From: Burkholderiaceae bacterium
GTDB lineage: Bacteria > Pseudomonadota > Gammaproteobacteria > Burkholderiales > Burkholderiaceae
Assembly: GCA_021166835.1 (NCBI GenBank)
Contig: JAJPEN010000019.1
Span: forward strand, 14,835 to 78,834
Length of the DNA stretch: 64,000 nt
Direction: 5' to 3'
The notes below the pieces were generated by a model. It did no database searches and had not been told where the DNA came from. It saw only the letters and a list, made by a program, of their open reading frames with translations. Position 1 is the first letter of the stretch. Every line of letters starts with the position of its first letter. The position numbers were made by a program, and so were the translations under genes. Shown in pieces: positions 47,364-55,906 of the stretch.

Positions 47364-48419
47364 TCACTTCAGGCGCCACTCGTTCCACCGCTCGGAGATC
47401 TTCTCGAGATTCGGACCCCAGTAGTCGCCGCTCAGCAGGAAGCCCTTGGCCGCATTCTCGGGATTGGAGGACAGGTGAGGACGAGCCTTCTCGTCCACCA
47501 TCGGCGCCGCATCGAGGTTCGTCGGTCCGTATGCAATGTATTTCGTCAGCTCGGCCTGGCGCTCCGGCCGCAGGGCGAAGTTGATGAACCGCATGGCGTC
47601 CGCCGTGTTCTTCCCGCCCTTCGGCACGACCCACGCCTCGTAGGTCAACGCCGCGCCGTCGTAGCTCACGCCCAGCGGATCGCCCGCGAGCATGCTGGTG
47701 ATGGCGCGCACCGAAGGCGTCACCGCGATCTCCCCGCTCTTGAGCATCGGACCCGGTTGCGCCATCTGCGACCACCAGATGACCTTCGACTTGATGCGGT
47801 CCAGGCTGCGGAAGGCCCTGTCGATGTCCAGCGGATAGAGCTTGTCCCTGGGCACGCCGTCGGCGATCAGCGCGAACTCCAGCGAGTAGACGGGTCCGTT
47901 GTAGAAGCCCCGCTGGCCGGGAATCCCGTCGACGTCCCAGAATTCGCGCCAGTTCTTCGGCGCCTTCTCGCCTCCGGGATACACCTGCGTACTGTAGGCG
48001 AGCAGCATGGGAATCGTGACGCAGCCCACCGCGTGCGAAGTCACGAGGCTCGGCACGATGCGACGGGTATCGATCACGGAGTAATCGAGCGGCATCACGA
48101 GCTCGTCGCGCACGGCGGTGTAGCGCAGGCGATCGGGCAAGGCGATGAAGTCCCACTCGACGTTGCCGGACTGCACCTGCGCGCGCAGCTTCGCCAGATC
48201 GACGCCGGTCGTCTGCACGATCCTGATGCCGGTTTCCTTCTCGAAGGGCTCGAAGAGCGCTTTCGTCTGCCCTTTCTGGTAATCCCCGCCGAAGCCGGCG
48301 AAGACGAGCTGCGTGGCCGCCTTCGACGGGGTGATCACCCAGGGAGCGGCAATCGCTGCCGCGGAAACCCTGCCTGCAGCGGAAAGGAATCGACGGCGTT
48401 TCAGTTCGGATCCAGCCAT
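47364..48419 (-). CDS. Extracellular solute-binding protein (PotD/spermidine-like, Tat signal)
   Basis: 351 residues. A twin-arginine-like signal, KRRRFLSAAG near residue 8, precedes a hydrophobic stretch. The mature protein reads LVFAGFGGDYQKGQTKALFEPFEKETGIRI, as in PotD-type binding proteins. The substrate is unknown. It is the last-but-one gene before GntR, separated from it by 98 bases. Confidence 0.88.
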   Translation of the reverse strand: MAGSELKRRRFLSAAGRVSAAAIAAPWVITPSKAATQLVFAGFGGDYQKGQTKALFEPFEKETGIRIVQTTGVDLAKLRAQVQSGNVEWDFIALPDRLRYTAVRDELVMPLDYSVIDTRRIVPSLVTSHAVGCVTIPMLLAYSTQVYPGGEKAPKNWREFWDVDGIPGQRGFYNGPVYSLEFALIADGVPRDKLYPLDIDRAFRSLDRIKSKVIWWSQMAQPGPMLKSGEIAVTPSVRAITSMLAGDPLGVSYDGAALTYEAWVVPKGGKNTADAMRFINFALRPERQAELTKYIAYGPTNLDAAPMVDEKARPHLSSNPENAAKGFLLSGDYWGPNLEKISERWNEWRLK

Positions 48420-48517
48420 GGCGAAGACCTCGCTTTGTCGGTGGCGCCAAGAAACGGTTCGACCGGCAGTCGAACCTCCAGGGGACGATTCGCGAAAGGG
48501 GGGAAGAACGACGCGGC

Positions 48518-49222
48518 TCACGTGAAGATCGCCTGCACGAGCTCGTAGGTGGTCCGCTCGATGTGCTGCACCAGAAGCGTCGCCGCTGCCGCCGACCGCC
48601 TCGCGAGCACCTCGTCGACGATCGCGCGATGCTCGGCGTCGGAGTCCCGATCGGGAGACTGTCGGATCGACGACAGCCGTCGATACCGTTCGGAGTGGTC
48701 GTAAAGCTGCTCTATGACCCGTCGCTGCCAGCGCGAGCCGCAGGTCTCGAAGAGCACGAGGTGGAAGCTGCGGTGAAGCGCGGCGCCCTCGGGAGCCAGC
48801 AGCGGCGGACCTTTTCGCACGCTCTGGTGATAACGCGAGAGCCGATGCGTTGCCGCCAGCACGCGGGCTTCCCATGCCGCGTCGCCGTGGCGTATGGCGT
48901 CGCGCAGCGCACCCGCTTCGAGGTTGCAGCGCAGCCGGGTGATGTCCTCGAGATCCTCCCGCGAAATCGGCGAGACGCGGAAGCCCTTCTGGCCCTCGCC
49001 GACGACGAGGTTGTCGGACACGAGACGCGCGAGCGCCTCCCGAAGCGTTCCCGTTCCCGCGTCGTAGCGCTCGTGCAGCTGGGCGAACGGAAGGCGGCTG
49101 CCGGCGGGCAGGCGCCCGCTCAGGATGTCTTCGCGCAGCTGGTTGTAGACGCGCTCGTTCAGAGTCCGGCTCGGTGGAAGCTCTGCTGCCGTCCCGGACG
49201 CAATCGATGTCGCAACACGCAT
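48518..49222 (-). CDS. GntR family transcriptional regulator (FadR/FCD type)
   Basis: 234 residues. N-terminal winged HTH (LNERVYNQLREDILSGRLPAGSRL), then an FCD-type helical effector domain with LEAGALRDAIRHGDAAWE, ALHRSFHLVLF and DAEHRAIVDEVLARR, where His and Asp could bind a metal. Located with the second importer, so it probably controls the minus-strand operon in response to its substrate. Confidence 0.9.
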   Translation of the reverse strand: MRVATSIASGTAAELPPSRTLNERVYNQLREDILSGRLPAGSRLPFAQLHERYDAGTGTLREALARLVSDNLVVGEGQKGFRVSPISREDLEDITRLRCNLEAGALRDAIRHGDAAWEARVLAATHRLSRYHQSVRKGPPLLAPEGAALHRSFHLVLFETCGSRWQRRVIEQLYDHSERYRRLSSIRQSPDRDSDAEHRAIVDEVLARRSAAAATLLVQHIERTTYELVQAIFT

Positions 49223-49245
49223 GAAAGAGGCCCCGGAACGGTCGG

Positions 49246-50181
49246 TCAGGCGGCAGGATTGAGGAGAGGCCGGCCTCGCCAGGCGCGCTCCACTTCGTCC
49301 ACCGCTCCTTCCCCCATCGCGATGTACGCGTCTTCGGTCAGCGAGGCGGTATGAGGGGTGAGCAGAACGTTCGGCGCCCGCAGAAGCGGGTGATCGTGAG
49401 GAACGGGCTGCGTATCGAAGACGTCGACGGCCGCACCGCCGATCCGACCGCCGGCCAGTGCTTCGGCCAGTGCCGCCTCGTCGATCACGCCTCCGCGAGC
49501 CGCGTTCACGAGCAGCGCTCCGCGCTTCATCAGGGCGATTCGCTTCCGCGAGATCAAGCCGCGGGTGGCCGGGTCGAGCGGTACGTGGAGCGTCACGACG
49601 TCGGCCGCGGCGAGCAGCTCGTCCACGGACTCGAAGCGCTCGACATGGGGCGGCAAGCCGGTTGCTTTCGGGTCGAAGGCCGCGATCCGCATTCCGAGTC
49701 CGGCATGCGCCTTCTGTGCGACACACCGGCCGATCCGTCCGAAGCCGACGACGCCGAGAAGCTTGCCGTTCAGCTGCATGCCGCGGGTGCGGTTGCGCGC
49801 TGACCAGTCGCCGGCGCGAACGCTGCCGTCGAGCTCGACGAAGGACCGCGCCACTGCGAGGACCGCTCCGATCACGTGCTCGGCCACCGCCTCCGTGTTC
49901 GCGTCGGGCACGCTCGCCACGAGGATTCCCCGCGCGCGAGCAAGAGCCACCGGTATGAAGTCCAGCCCGGCGCCGTGACGCACGATCAGCTTCAGCCGTG
50001 CACCGGCTGCGATCTCGTCTTCGGTCACCGGCGTGCGAACGATCAAGGCGTCGCTCGTTGCGAGCGCCGCGAACCGCGCATCGCGCCCACGCGGCAGGAG
50101 AACGGGATCCGCGAAGCGGGCGAGCCGCTCCGCGGGTCGCGCGTGCATGGGGTCCGTGATCGCGACGCGCCATCGCCGCAC
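49246..50181 (-). CDS. D-2-hydroxyacid dehydrogenase (NAD-dependent)
   Basis: 311 residues. The NAD site is VVGFGRIGR (about 145-151). Catalytic Arg229 (NAARGGVID) and His277 (TPHTAS) are present. The usual Glu of the EP motif is Gln258 (VFDTQPV), seen in some family members but altering the catalytic triad. It would reduce a 2-keto acid or oxidise the matching D-hydroxyacid, plausibly a step in the island pathway. It is the first gene of the minus-strand run and divergent from the CMD gene. Confidence 0.87.
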   Translation of the reverse strand: MRRWRVAITDPMHARPAERLARFADPVLLPRGRDARFAALATSDALIVRTPVTEDEIAAGARLKLIVRHGAGLDFIPVALARARGILVASVPDANTEAVAEHVIGAVLAVARSFVELDGSVRAGDWSARNRTRGMQLNGKLLGVVGFGRIGRCVAQKAHAGLGMRIAAFDPKATGLPPHVERFESVDELLAAADVVTLHVPLDPATRGLISRKRIALMKRGALLVNAARGGVIDEAALAEALAGGRIGGAAVDVFDTQPVPHDHPLLRAPNVLLTPHTASLTEDAYIAMGEGAVDEVERAWRGRPLLNPAA

Positions 50182-50270
50182 CTCTTCTCCTCCTCGGGGA
50201 TGTCTCGAACGCTTCCGTCCGGGACGTCGTGCTTTTGGCGGATCATCGAAGGATCATCGGACGATGTCAA

Positions 50271-50286
50271 GGATTTTCGAAAATCC
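50271..50286. promoter_or_regulatory. Perfect 16-bp palindrome, candidate operator
   Basis: GGATTTTCGAAAATCC is a perfect palindrome midway in the 238-bp gap between the D-hydroxyacid dehydrogenase (minus) and the CMD gene (plus). Just upstream on the left is GATCATCGAAGGATCATCGG with two copies of GATCATCG. It is a good candidate binding site for the GntR regulator coded two genes away, but this is not shown by sequence alone. Confidence 0.45.
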
Positions 50287-50419
50287 ATACGGAGTGCGGA
50301 TGACAGGACCGGGACGAGTGATCGTGGAAATCGGCCGGGATCGTCGAGGCGGTCCGCTCGGGTGAGCCGCCCCTCCCCTGTTACCTTCTTCCCCTCCCAC
50401 CCGCCGAAAGGAGAAGACC

Positions 50420-50797
50420 ATGAACCAGGATCTGTTCGAACGAGGCCTGAAAGTGCGCCGCGAAGTGCTCGGCGCCGAGTACGTGGACCGCTCGATCCGC
50501 TCGGCGGACGACTTCAATCGCCCGATGCAGGAACTCGTCACTCAGTATTGCTGGGGCGAGATCTGGAACCGCCCCGGCCTGGAACGCAAGACGCGCAGCC
50601 TGCTGAATCTCGCGATGCTGACCGCGCTGAACCGGCCGCACGAGATTCGGCTGCACGTGCGAGGCGCGTTGAACAACGGCGTCACGAAAGAGGAGATCGC
50701 CGAAGTCTTCCTGCAGGCCGCCATCTACTGCGGCGTGCCCGCGGCGATCGACAGCTTCCGGATCGCGCGCGAAGTGTTCGAGGAAACGAAAGCCTGA
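50420..50797 (+). CDS. Carboxymuconolactone decarboxylase family protein
   Basis: 125 residues. CMD/AhpD-fold helical protein. Contains the family region RKTRSLLNLAMLTALNRPHEIRLHVRGALNNGVTKEEIAEVFLQAAIYCGVPAAIDSF, matching PcaC-type proteins with the ..H....G.T..E.....  pattern. Unlike AhpD, it has no CxxC. GGAGAAG lies before the ATG. Likely decarboxylates a lactone or acts on another acid in the island pathway; no other pca genes are present, so true PcaC function is uncertain. Confidence 0.87.
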   Translation: MNQDLFERGLKVRREVLGAEYVDRSIRSADDFNRPMQELVTQYCWGEIWNRPGLERKTRSLLNLAMLTALNRPHEIRLHVRGALNNGVTKEEIAEVFLQAAIYCGVPAAIDSFRIAREVFEETKA

Positions 50798-50813
50798 CCG
50801 GGATCGTTCCCGG
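50798..50813. terminator. Candidate bidirectional terminator
   Basis: CCGGGA and TCCCGG flank a 4-base loop directly after the CMD stop codon and between two convergent genes (CMD and the GspE-like ATPase). The stem is short and lacks a T-tract. Confidence 0.35.
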
Positions 50814-50824
50814 CGGTGCGCCGA

Positions 50825-52642
50825 TCAATCGACGATCGGCGGCGCCACCTTCAGCACTTCGTCGAGCGTCGTCTGCCCCACGGCGATCTTCTGCGCGCCG
50901 GCCAGGCGAAGCGGGCGCATTCCCGCGCGCATCGCCCGCCGGCGGATCTCGCCCAGGTCCGGACGCTCGTCGATCAGGCGGCGCAGGTCGGTGTCGAGCT
51001 GCAGCAGCTCGTACAGCCCGCTGCGTCCGCGATAGCCGGTCATCCGGCATTCGAGGCAGCCCACCGGCCGGTAGATCCGCGCGGGCTTCGCCGCCCGGAA
51101 CGGACTGATCAGCGCGTTCCACTGCTCGTCGGCCAGCCCGCCCGTCGCCTCCTTGCACGACTCGCACAAGGTGCGAACAAGACGCTGCGCCATCACGCCG
51201 ATGAGGGTCGCGTTCAGCAGGTACGGCGGCACGCCGAGATCGAGCAGCCGCGTGATCGCCGACGGCGCGTCGTTCGTGTGCAGCGTCGACAGCACGAGGT
51301 GCCCGGTGAGCGCGGCCTGGATCGCCATCTCGGCGGTCTCCAGATCGCGGATCTCGCCGACCATGATGATGTCGGGGTCCTGGCGCATCAGCGCGCGGAT
51401 GCCGTCGGCGAAGCCGACCTCGATGCCGTGCTGCACCTGCATCTGGTTGAACGCCGGCTCGACCATCTCGATCGGGTCTTCGACGGTGCAGACGTTCACC
51501 TCGTCGGTCGCCAGGCCCTTCAGCGTCGTGTACAGCGTCGTCGTCTTGCCCGAGCCGGTCGGTCCGGTGACGAGCACGATCCCGTTCGGGCGCGTCGTCA
51601 TCGACTCCCAGATCTCGAGGTCGTCGTCGCCGAAACCCAGCTCGGAGAAGTCGCGCACCAGCACGTCGGGATCGAAGATGCGCATCACCAGCTTCTCGCC
51701 GAAGGCCGTCGGCAAGGTCGACAGGCGCAGTTCGATCTCGCGACCGTCGGCGCTGCGCGTCTTGATGCGTCCATCCTGCGGGCGGCGCTTCTCGATCACG
51801 TCCATGCGACCGAGCAGCTTGATGCGGCTCGTCATGGCGGCGAGCACCGATGCCGGCAGCCGATAGACGTTGTGCAGCACGCCGTCGATGCGGAAGCGGA
51901 TCGCTCCGGTCTCCCGACGCGGCTCTACGTGGATGTCGCTCGCGCGCTGCTCGAAGGCGTACTGCCAGAGCCAGTCGACGATGGTGACGATGTGCTGGTC
52001 GTTCGCATCGAGGTTGCGCCCGGAACGGCCCAGCTCGACGAGCTGCTCGAAGTTGCTCTGATGTGCGGCGGCACCGTTCTTCTGCGCGCCGCGCACCGTG
52101 CGCGCGAGCGTGAAGAACTCGACGATGTAGCGCGGAATCTCCTGCGGATCGGCGATCACGCGGCGGATCGGCCTGCGCAGCATCGAACCCAGCTCGTCGA
52201 CCCAATCAGTGACGAAGGGCTCGGCGGTGGCGATCGTCACGCCGTCGGCGCCCACCGCCAGCGGCAGGATCTTGAAGCGCGTCGCGTACTGGCTCGACAT
52301 CACCTCGCATACGCGCGAGAGGTCGACCTTCAGCGGATCGATGCGCGCATGCGGCAGTCCGACGCGCCGGGCGAACCACGGCACGAGCGCCTCGAGGTCG
52401 ACGAGCCGGTTGGTGGACGGCGAGCGGAACTTGCGGCGGGCAATCGCGACGAGCGCGTGCTGCTCGGTGCTGGAAAGATTCGCGTAGCGGGCGACCGAAT
52501 CGGCGTCGTGGCGCGAAAGCAGGCCGTCGTCGACGAGCGCCGGCAGCAGGTCTTCGACGGTGATGCGACAGCCCGGGCGGCCGAGCGCGGGCAACGGCGC
52601 GGATGCTGCCGCCGCCGCGGCGGGGCCGGTGCGCGCGTTCAT
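50825..52642 (-). CDS. GspE/PulE/PilB-type secretion ATPase
   Basis: 605 residues from ATG 52642. The N-terminal T2SSE_N-like domain precedes the hexameric ATPase domain: Walker A GPTGSGKTTT with Lys366, Asp box TVEDPIE, Walker B DPDIIMVGEIRD, His box LVLSTLHTNDA. The C-terminal zinc-type tetracysteine is seen as CESCKEA and CLECRMTGYRGRSGLYE. No other type II secretion or pilus gene is nearby, so it is a stand-alone motor. The open frame extends to 53011 but is unsupported. Confidence 0.9.
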   Translation of the reverse strand: MNARTGPAAAAAASAPLPALGRPGCRITVEDLLPALVDDGLLSRHDADSVARYANLSSTEQHALVAIARRKFRSPSTNRLVDLEALVPWFARRVGLPHARIDPLKVDLSRVCEVMSSQYATRFKILPLAVGADGVTIATAEPFVTDWVDELGSMLRRPIRRVIADPQEIPRYIVEFFTLARTVRGAQKNGAAAHQSNFEQLVELGRSGRNLDANDQHIVTIVDWLWQYAFEQRASDIHVEPRRETGAIRFRIDGVLHNVYRLPASVLAAMTSRIKLLGRMDVIEKRRPQDGRIKTRSADGREIELRLSTLPTAFGEKLVMRIFDPDVLVRDFSELGFGDDDLEIWESMTTRPNGIVLVTGPTGSGKTTTLYTTLKGLATDEVNVCTVEDPIEMVEPAFNQMQVQHGIEVGFADGIRALMRQDPDIIMVGEIRDLETAEMAIQAALTGHLVLSTLHTNDAPSAITRLLDLGVPPYLLNATLIGVMAQRLVRTLCESCKEATGGLADEQWNALISPFRAAKPARIYRPVGCLECRMTGYRGRSGLYELLQLDTDLRRLIDERPDLGEIRRRAMRAGMRPLRLAGAQKIAVGQTTLDEVLKVAPPIVD

Positions 52643-52784
52643 GGGGCGACGGTAGCAATCGTGTGCGGTTGCGGCCGCCGGCGGCGGACGAATGGTCGAT
52701 GCGCAGCGACGGGACGGGTCGGCGGCGAGCGCTGCATTCGTCGTCGCCAAGGAACGCACGCGTGCGCATCGGCACAATGCGGCA

Positions 52785-55160
52785 ATGCGCTCCCGCCCCG
52801 CCCGCCTCGTTTCGCCGTCACCGCCCCTCGTCGCCCGACTGCTGCGGCTGCTCGCGTGCATCGCGCTCGCTGCAGCCGGGACTGCGGTCCGCGCCGAGCC
52901 GCCCGCCGCAGCGCCCGGCCGACTGGTCATCACCGATGCGCAGATCGCCGTCGGCGCCGCCGCCGACCGTCCCGCCGACGAAGACTGGCAGCCGGTCGCC
53001 CTGCCCCACACCTGGGCCAGGCACGGCCTGCCGCCCGCAGCGCGAACCCGTTACCGGGTCCGCGTCGAGCTGCCGGCGCTGGCCGATACGACCTGGGCGT
53101 TGCGCATCGATCGAATGGGCACGCATCACGAGCTGCGGATCAATGGCCATCTGCTGCACGGCATGCTGCCGGCGCCGCCGGCGCTGCTTCGCCGACCGGT
53201 GCCCACGCTGCTCGTCGTACCCACAGCGCTGCTCGTCGCCGGGCAGAACGAGATCGACATCCTTATCGATCAAAGCGTGCGCGGCGGCCTGTCGCGGCTC
53301 GAGTTCGGCCCGATTGCGCAGCTCGAGCCCGCGTTCGCGGCCAGCCATCGTCACCGGGTGCAGTGGCCGCAATGGCTGAACGTCGCCAGCATCGGTGCCT
53401 GCCTGGTCGGCCTGCTGATCTGGTGGCGGCGGCGCAGCGAGGCTGCGCTGGGCGTATTCAGCGCGCTGGGCGCGCTCGCGTCGGTGCGCAACCTCGGTTA
53501 CTTCAGCACCGATGCGGGCGTGGCAGCGGGGCTGTCCGACCTGCTGTTCTACCTTGCCCAGGTCGGCACGGCATTGATGCTGGGCCTGTTCACCCTCTCG
53601 GTCGGCGAACGGAGCGCCGACCAACGGCGGCGCCGGCTTTGGTGGGCAGGCGCGATCGCTGCCGCGGCGATCGGCGTTGTCGCTCTGGCCACCGGCCACC
53701 TGCCGCTGGCCCGCCGCTTCGTCTACCCGCTGCTGCTGCTGTCGATGCTGACCGCGCTGATCCAGGGGCTGCCCGCCGTGCGGCGACTGCCCGGCTCGTC
53801 GATGGCGGTGCTGTTCGCCACGCTCGGCGTGGTGTTCGTCGCCGGCGTGCACGACTACCTGTACCAGCAGGGCTACAGCACGGTGATGGACGAGTACTGG
53901 ATGCCCTGGGCAGTGCCGCCGGCCATCGTCGCCTTCACCTTCCTGCTGGTGCGGCGGGTGGTCGACGCGATGAACGGCATCGAGCAGCTCGCGCACACGC
54001 TGGAGGACCGCGTGCGCGAACGCACTGCCGAGCTCGAAGCCGCCAACGCGGCCAAGAGCCGCTTCGTCGCCGCTGCCAGCCACGATCTGCGCCAGCCGGT
54101 CGCCACCATCGGCCTGCTGGTGGGGCTGATCCGCGAAAAGGTCGACACGCCGATGCTGCGCGACCTGGCGAAGCGGATCGACCAGGCGGCGATGGGGCTC
54201 GAAGCGCTGCTGAAAGGGTTGCTCGATCTGTCGCGCCTGGAAGCCGGGGCCGTTCAGCCGCGCATCCGCCGCGTCGAGCTGCAATCGGTGTTCGACTCGA
54301 TCGCCGCGCACGAACTCGAGGCCGCGCAGGCGTACGGCATCCGGCTGCGCTTCCGGCCGACGTCGCTTTCGGTGGTCTCCGATCCGGTGCTGCTCGAGCA
54401 GATCCTGCGCAACCTAGTCGGCAATGCGGTGGCCTGCACTCGTCACGGCGGCGTGCTGGTCGCCGCCCGCGCACACGGCCCGCAGGTGCGGGTGCAGGTC
54501 TGGGATACCGGACCGGGGATGACGCCCGAGCAGCAGCGCCGCGCCTTCGAAGCCTTCGTGCAGTTCGACACCCCGGGGCGGCGCGGCGAAGTGCGCGGGC
54601 TGGGGCTGGGGCTGGCGATCGTGCAGCATAGCGTGCGTCTGCTCGGTCACCGGCTCACGCTGCGTTCCGAGCGCGGTCGCGGGAGCTGCTTCACGCTGAC
54701 GCTGCCGGCCGAGCGGCGCGGCACCGACCGCGACGTCGGACAGCCGGCCACTGCCGGCTTTCCGGTCGGTCGGCGCATCGTGCTGGTCGAGGACGATCCC
54801 GAGTTGCGCGACGCGCTGCTCGCCCGGTTGCACGCCTGGTCGATGCAGGTCCAGTCGTTCGATGGTCTGCAGCCGCTGGCCGAGGCAATCGCCGCCGACT
54901 CGCTCGCCGAAGCCGATCTTCTGGTAACCGACATGCGCCTGCCCGACGGCGACGGGCTGGCGGTCATCGACTGCGTGCGGCAGCGTTGGCCGGCGATTCG
55001 CTCGCTGGTGATCACCGGCAACACGCTGCCGGCCGAACTGGTCCGGCTCGAACGCAGCGGCGTGCCGGTGCTGCACAAGCCGTTCCGCGCCGAGGCGCTG
55101 CTGGCCATGCTGGGCGAGCCGGTGCCGGACGACCGCACCGATGTTGCCACCCCAGGCTGA
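52785..55160 (+). CDS. Hybrid histidine kinase with extracellular sensor and receiver domain
   Basis: 791 residues. Signal peptide (ending VRAEP), a periplasmic sensory region of about 150 residues, several transmembrane helices (about 195-400, 7TMR-DISM-like), coiled coil (LEDRVRERTAELEAANAAK), HisKA with His433 in ASHDLRQPV, HATPase with GLGLGLAIVQHS, and a C-terminal receiver with phospho-acceptor Asp716 in VTDMRLPDGDG. Likely a phosphorelay that signals to the response regulator at 55204. The frame starts earlier at 52692, but ATG 52785 precedes the signal peptide. Confidence 0.9.
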   Translation: MRSRPARLVSPSPPLVARLLRLLACIALAAAGTAVRAEPPAAAPGRLVITDAQIAVGAAADRPADEDWQPVALPHTWARHGLPPAARTRYRVRVELPALADTTWALRIDRMGTHHELRINGHLLHGMLPAPPALLRRPVPTLLVVPTALLVAGQNEIDILIDQSVRGGLSRLEFGPIAQLEPAFAASHRHRVQWPQWLNVASIGACLVGLLIWWRRRSEAALGVFSALGALASVRNLGYFSTDAGVAAGLSDLLFYLAQVGTALMLGLFTLSVGERSADQRRRRLWWAGAIAAAAIGVVALATGHLPLARRFVYPLLLLSMLTALIQGLPAVRRLPGSSMAVLFATLGVVFVAGVHDYLYQQGYSTVMDEYWMPWAVPPAIVAFTFLLVRRVVDAMNGIEQLAHTLEDRVRERTAELEAANAAKSRFVAAASHDLRQPVATIGLLVGLIREKVDTPMLRDLAKRIDQAAMGLEALLKGLLDLSRLEAGAVQPRIRRVELQSVFDSIAAHELEAAQAYGIRLRFRPTSLSVVSDPVLLEQILRNLVGNAVACTRHGGVLVAARAHGPQVRVQVWDTGPGMTPEQQRRAFEAFVQFDTPGRRGEVRGLGLGLAIVQHSVRLLGHRLTLRSERGRGSCFTLTLPAERRGTDRDVGQPATAGFPVGRRIVLVEDDPELRDALLARLHAWSMQVQSFDGLQPLAEAIAADSLAEADLLVTDMRLPDGDGLAVIDCVRQRWPAIRSLVITGNTLPAELVRLERSGVPVLHKPFRAEALLAMLGEPVPDDRTDVATPG

Positions 55161-55178
55161 GGACCAAAGGGTCGGCGC

Positions 55179-55199
55179 CTGCGCCGCGAACGGGCGCAG
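55179..55199. terminator. Candidate terminator between convergent kinase and regulator genes
   Basis: CTGCGCC and GGCGCAG form a 7-bp stem with a 7-base loop, 19 bases after the hybrid kinase stop codon and just before the regulator stop codon at 55204. There is no T-run. Confidence 0.35.
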
Positions 55200-55203
55200 C
55201 GTC

Positions 55204-55833
55204 TCAGTTGCCCAGCCGCAGGCCCAGCCGCGCGGCGGCCACTACCGCCTGCGTGCGCGAGCCCACCTCGAGCCTGCGGAAAATCTGCTCCAGATGCGTC
55301 TTCACCGTCGACTCCGACAGGCCGAGCTCGCGCTGGATCAGCTTGTTGCTGCGCCCCTGCACCACCAGGCGCAGGACCTCGAGCTGACGCGGCGTGAGGC
55401 CGAGCTGCGCCGCGGCGCCGGCGGGCGGCACCGGCCGCTCGGCCAGCGCCTGCGCGGGCAGATAGACCCGCCCGTCGAGCACCGTGGCGAGCGCATCGCA
55501 GAACACCGCGCTGTCGGCCGTCTTGGGAATGAAGCCGGCCGCGCCATGATCGATCGCGGCGAGCACGGTGTCGCGGCGCTCCTCCGACGACAGCACGACC
55601 ACCGTCACGTCCGGTTCCGCCTCGCGCAGGCGCAACAGGCCTTGCAGACCGTCGCTGTCGGGCAGACCCAGGTCCAGCAGCACCAGCCGGCAGCCGGGCT
55701 CGTCGCGCAGGTATTGCAGCGCTGTGCCGAGCTCGTGCACGACCGCAAGCTCGAACTGCGGCAGCCGGTGCTGGACCAGCAGCCGCACGCCCTCGCAGAA
55801 CAACGCGTGATCGTCCACCAGCAGTGCGCGCAT
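55204..55833 (-). CDS. NarL/LuxR-type response regulator
   Basis: 209 residues. Receiver domain with LVDDHALFCEG, phospho-acceptor Asp in VLLDLGLPDSDG (about residue 54) and Lys in FIPKTA; DNA-binding LuxR HTH in LTPRQLEVLRLVVQGRSNKLIQRELGLSESTVKTHLEQIFRRL. It faces the hybrid kinase tail to tail, which suggests pairing even though not in one operon. Confidence 0.92.
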   Translation of the reverse strand: MRALLVDDHALFCEGVRLLVQHRLPQFELAVVHELGTALQYLRDEPGCRLVLLDLGLPDSDGLQGLLRLREAEPDVTVVVLSSEERRDTVLAAIDHGAAGFIPKTADSAVFCDALATVLDGRVYLPAQALAERPVPPAGAAAQLGLTPRQLEVLRLVVQGRSNKLIQRELGLSESTVKTHLEQIFRRLEVGSRTQAVVAAARLGLRLGN

Positions 55834-55906
55834 CGCGGAGGCGATTAGATCATGAGGGCACCGGGGCGAGCCCGTCCGCGGTGCGGACGGACCCGCATCG
55901 GTCCCG

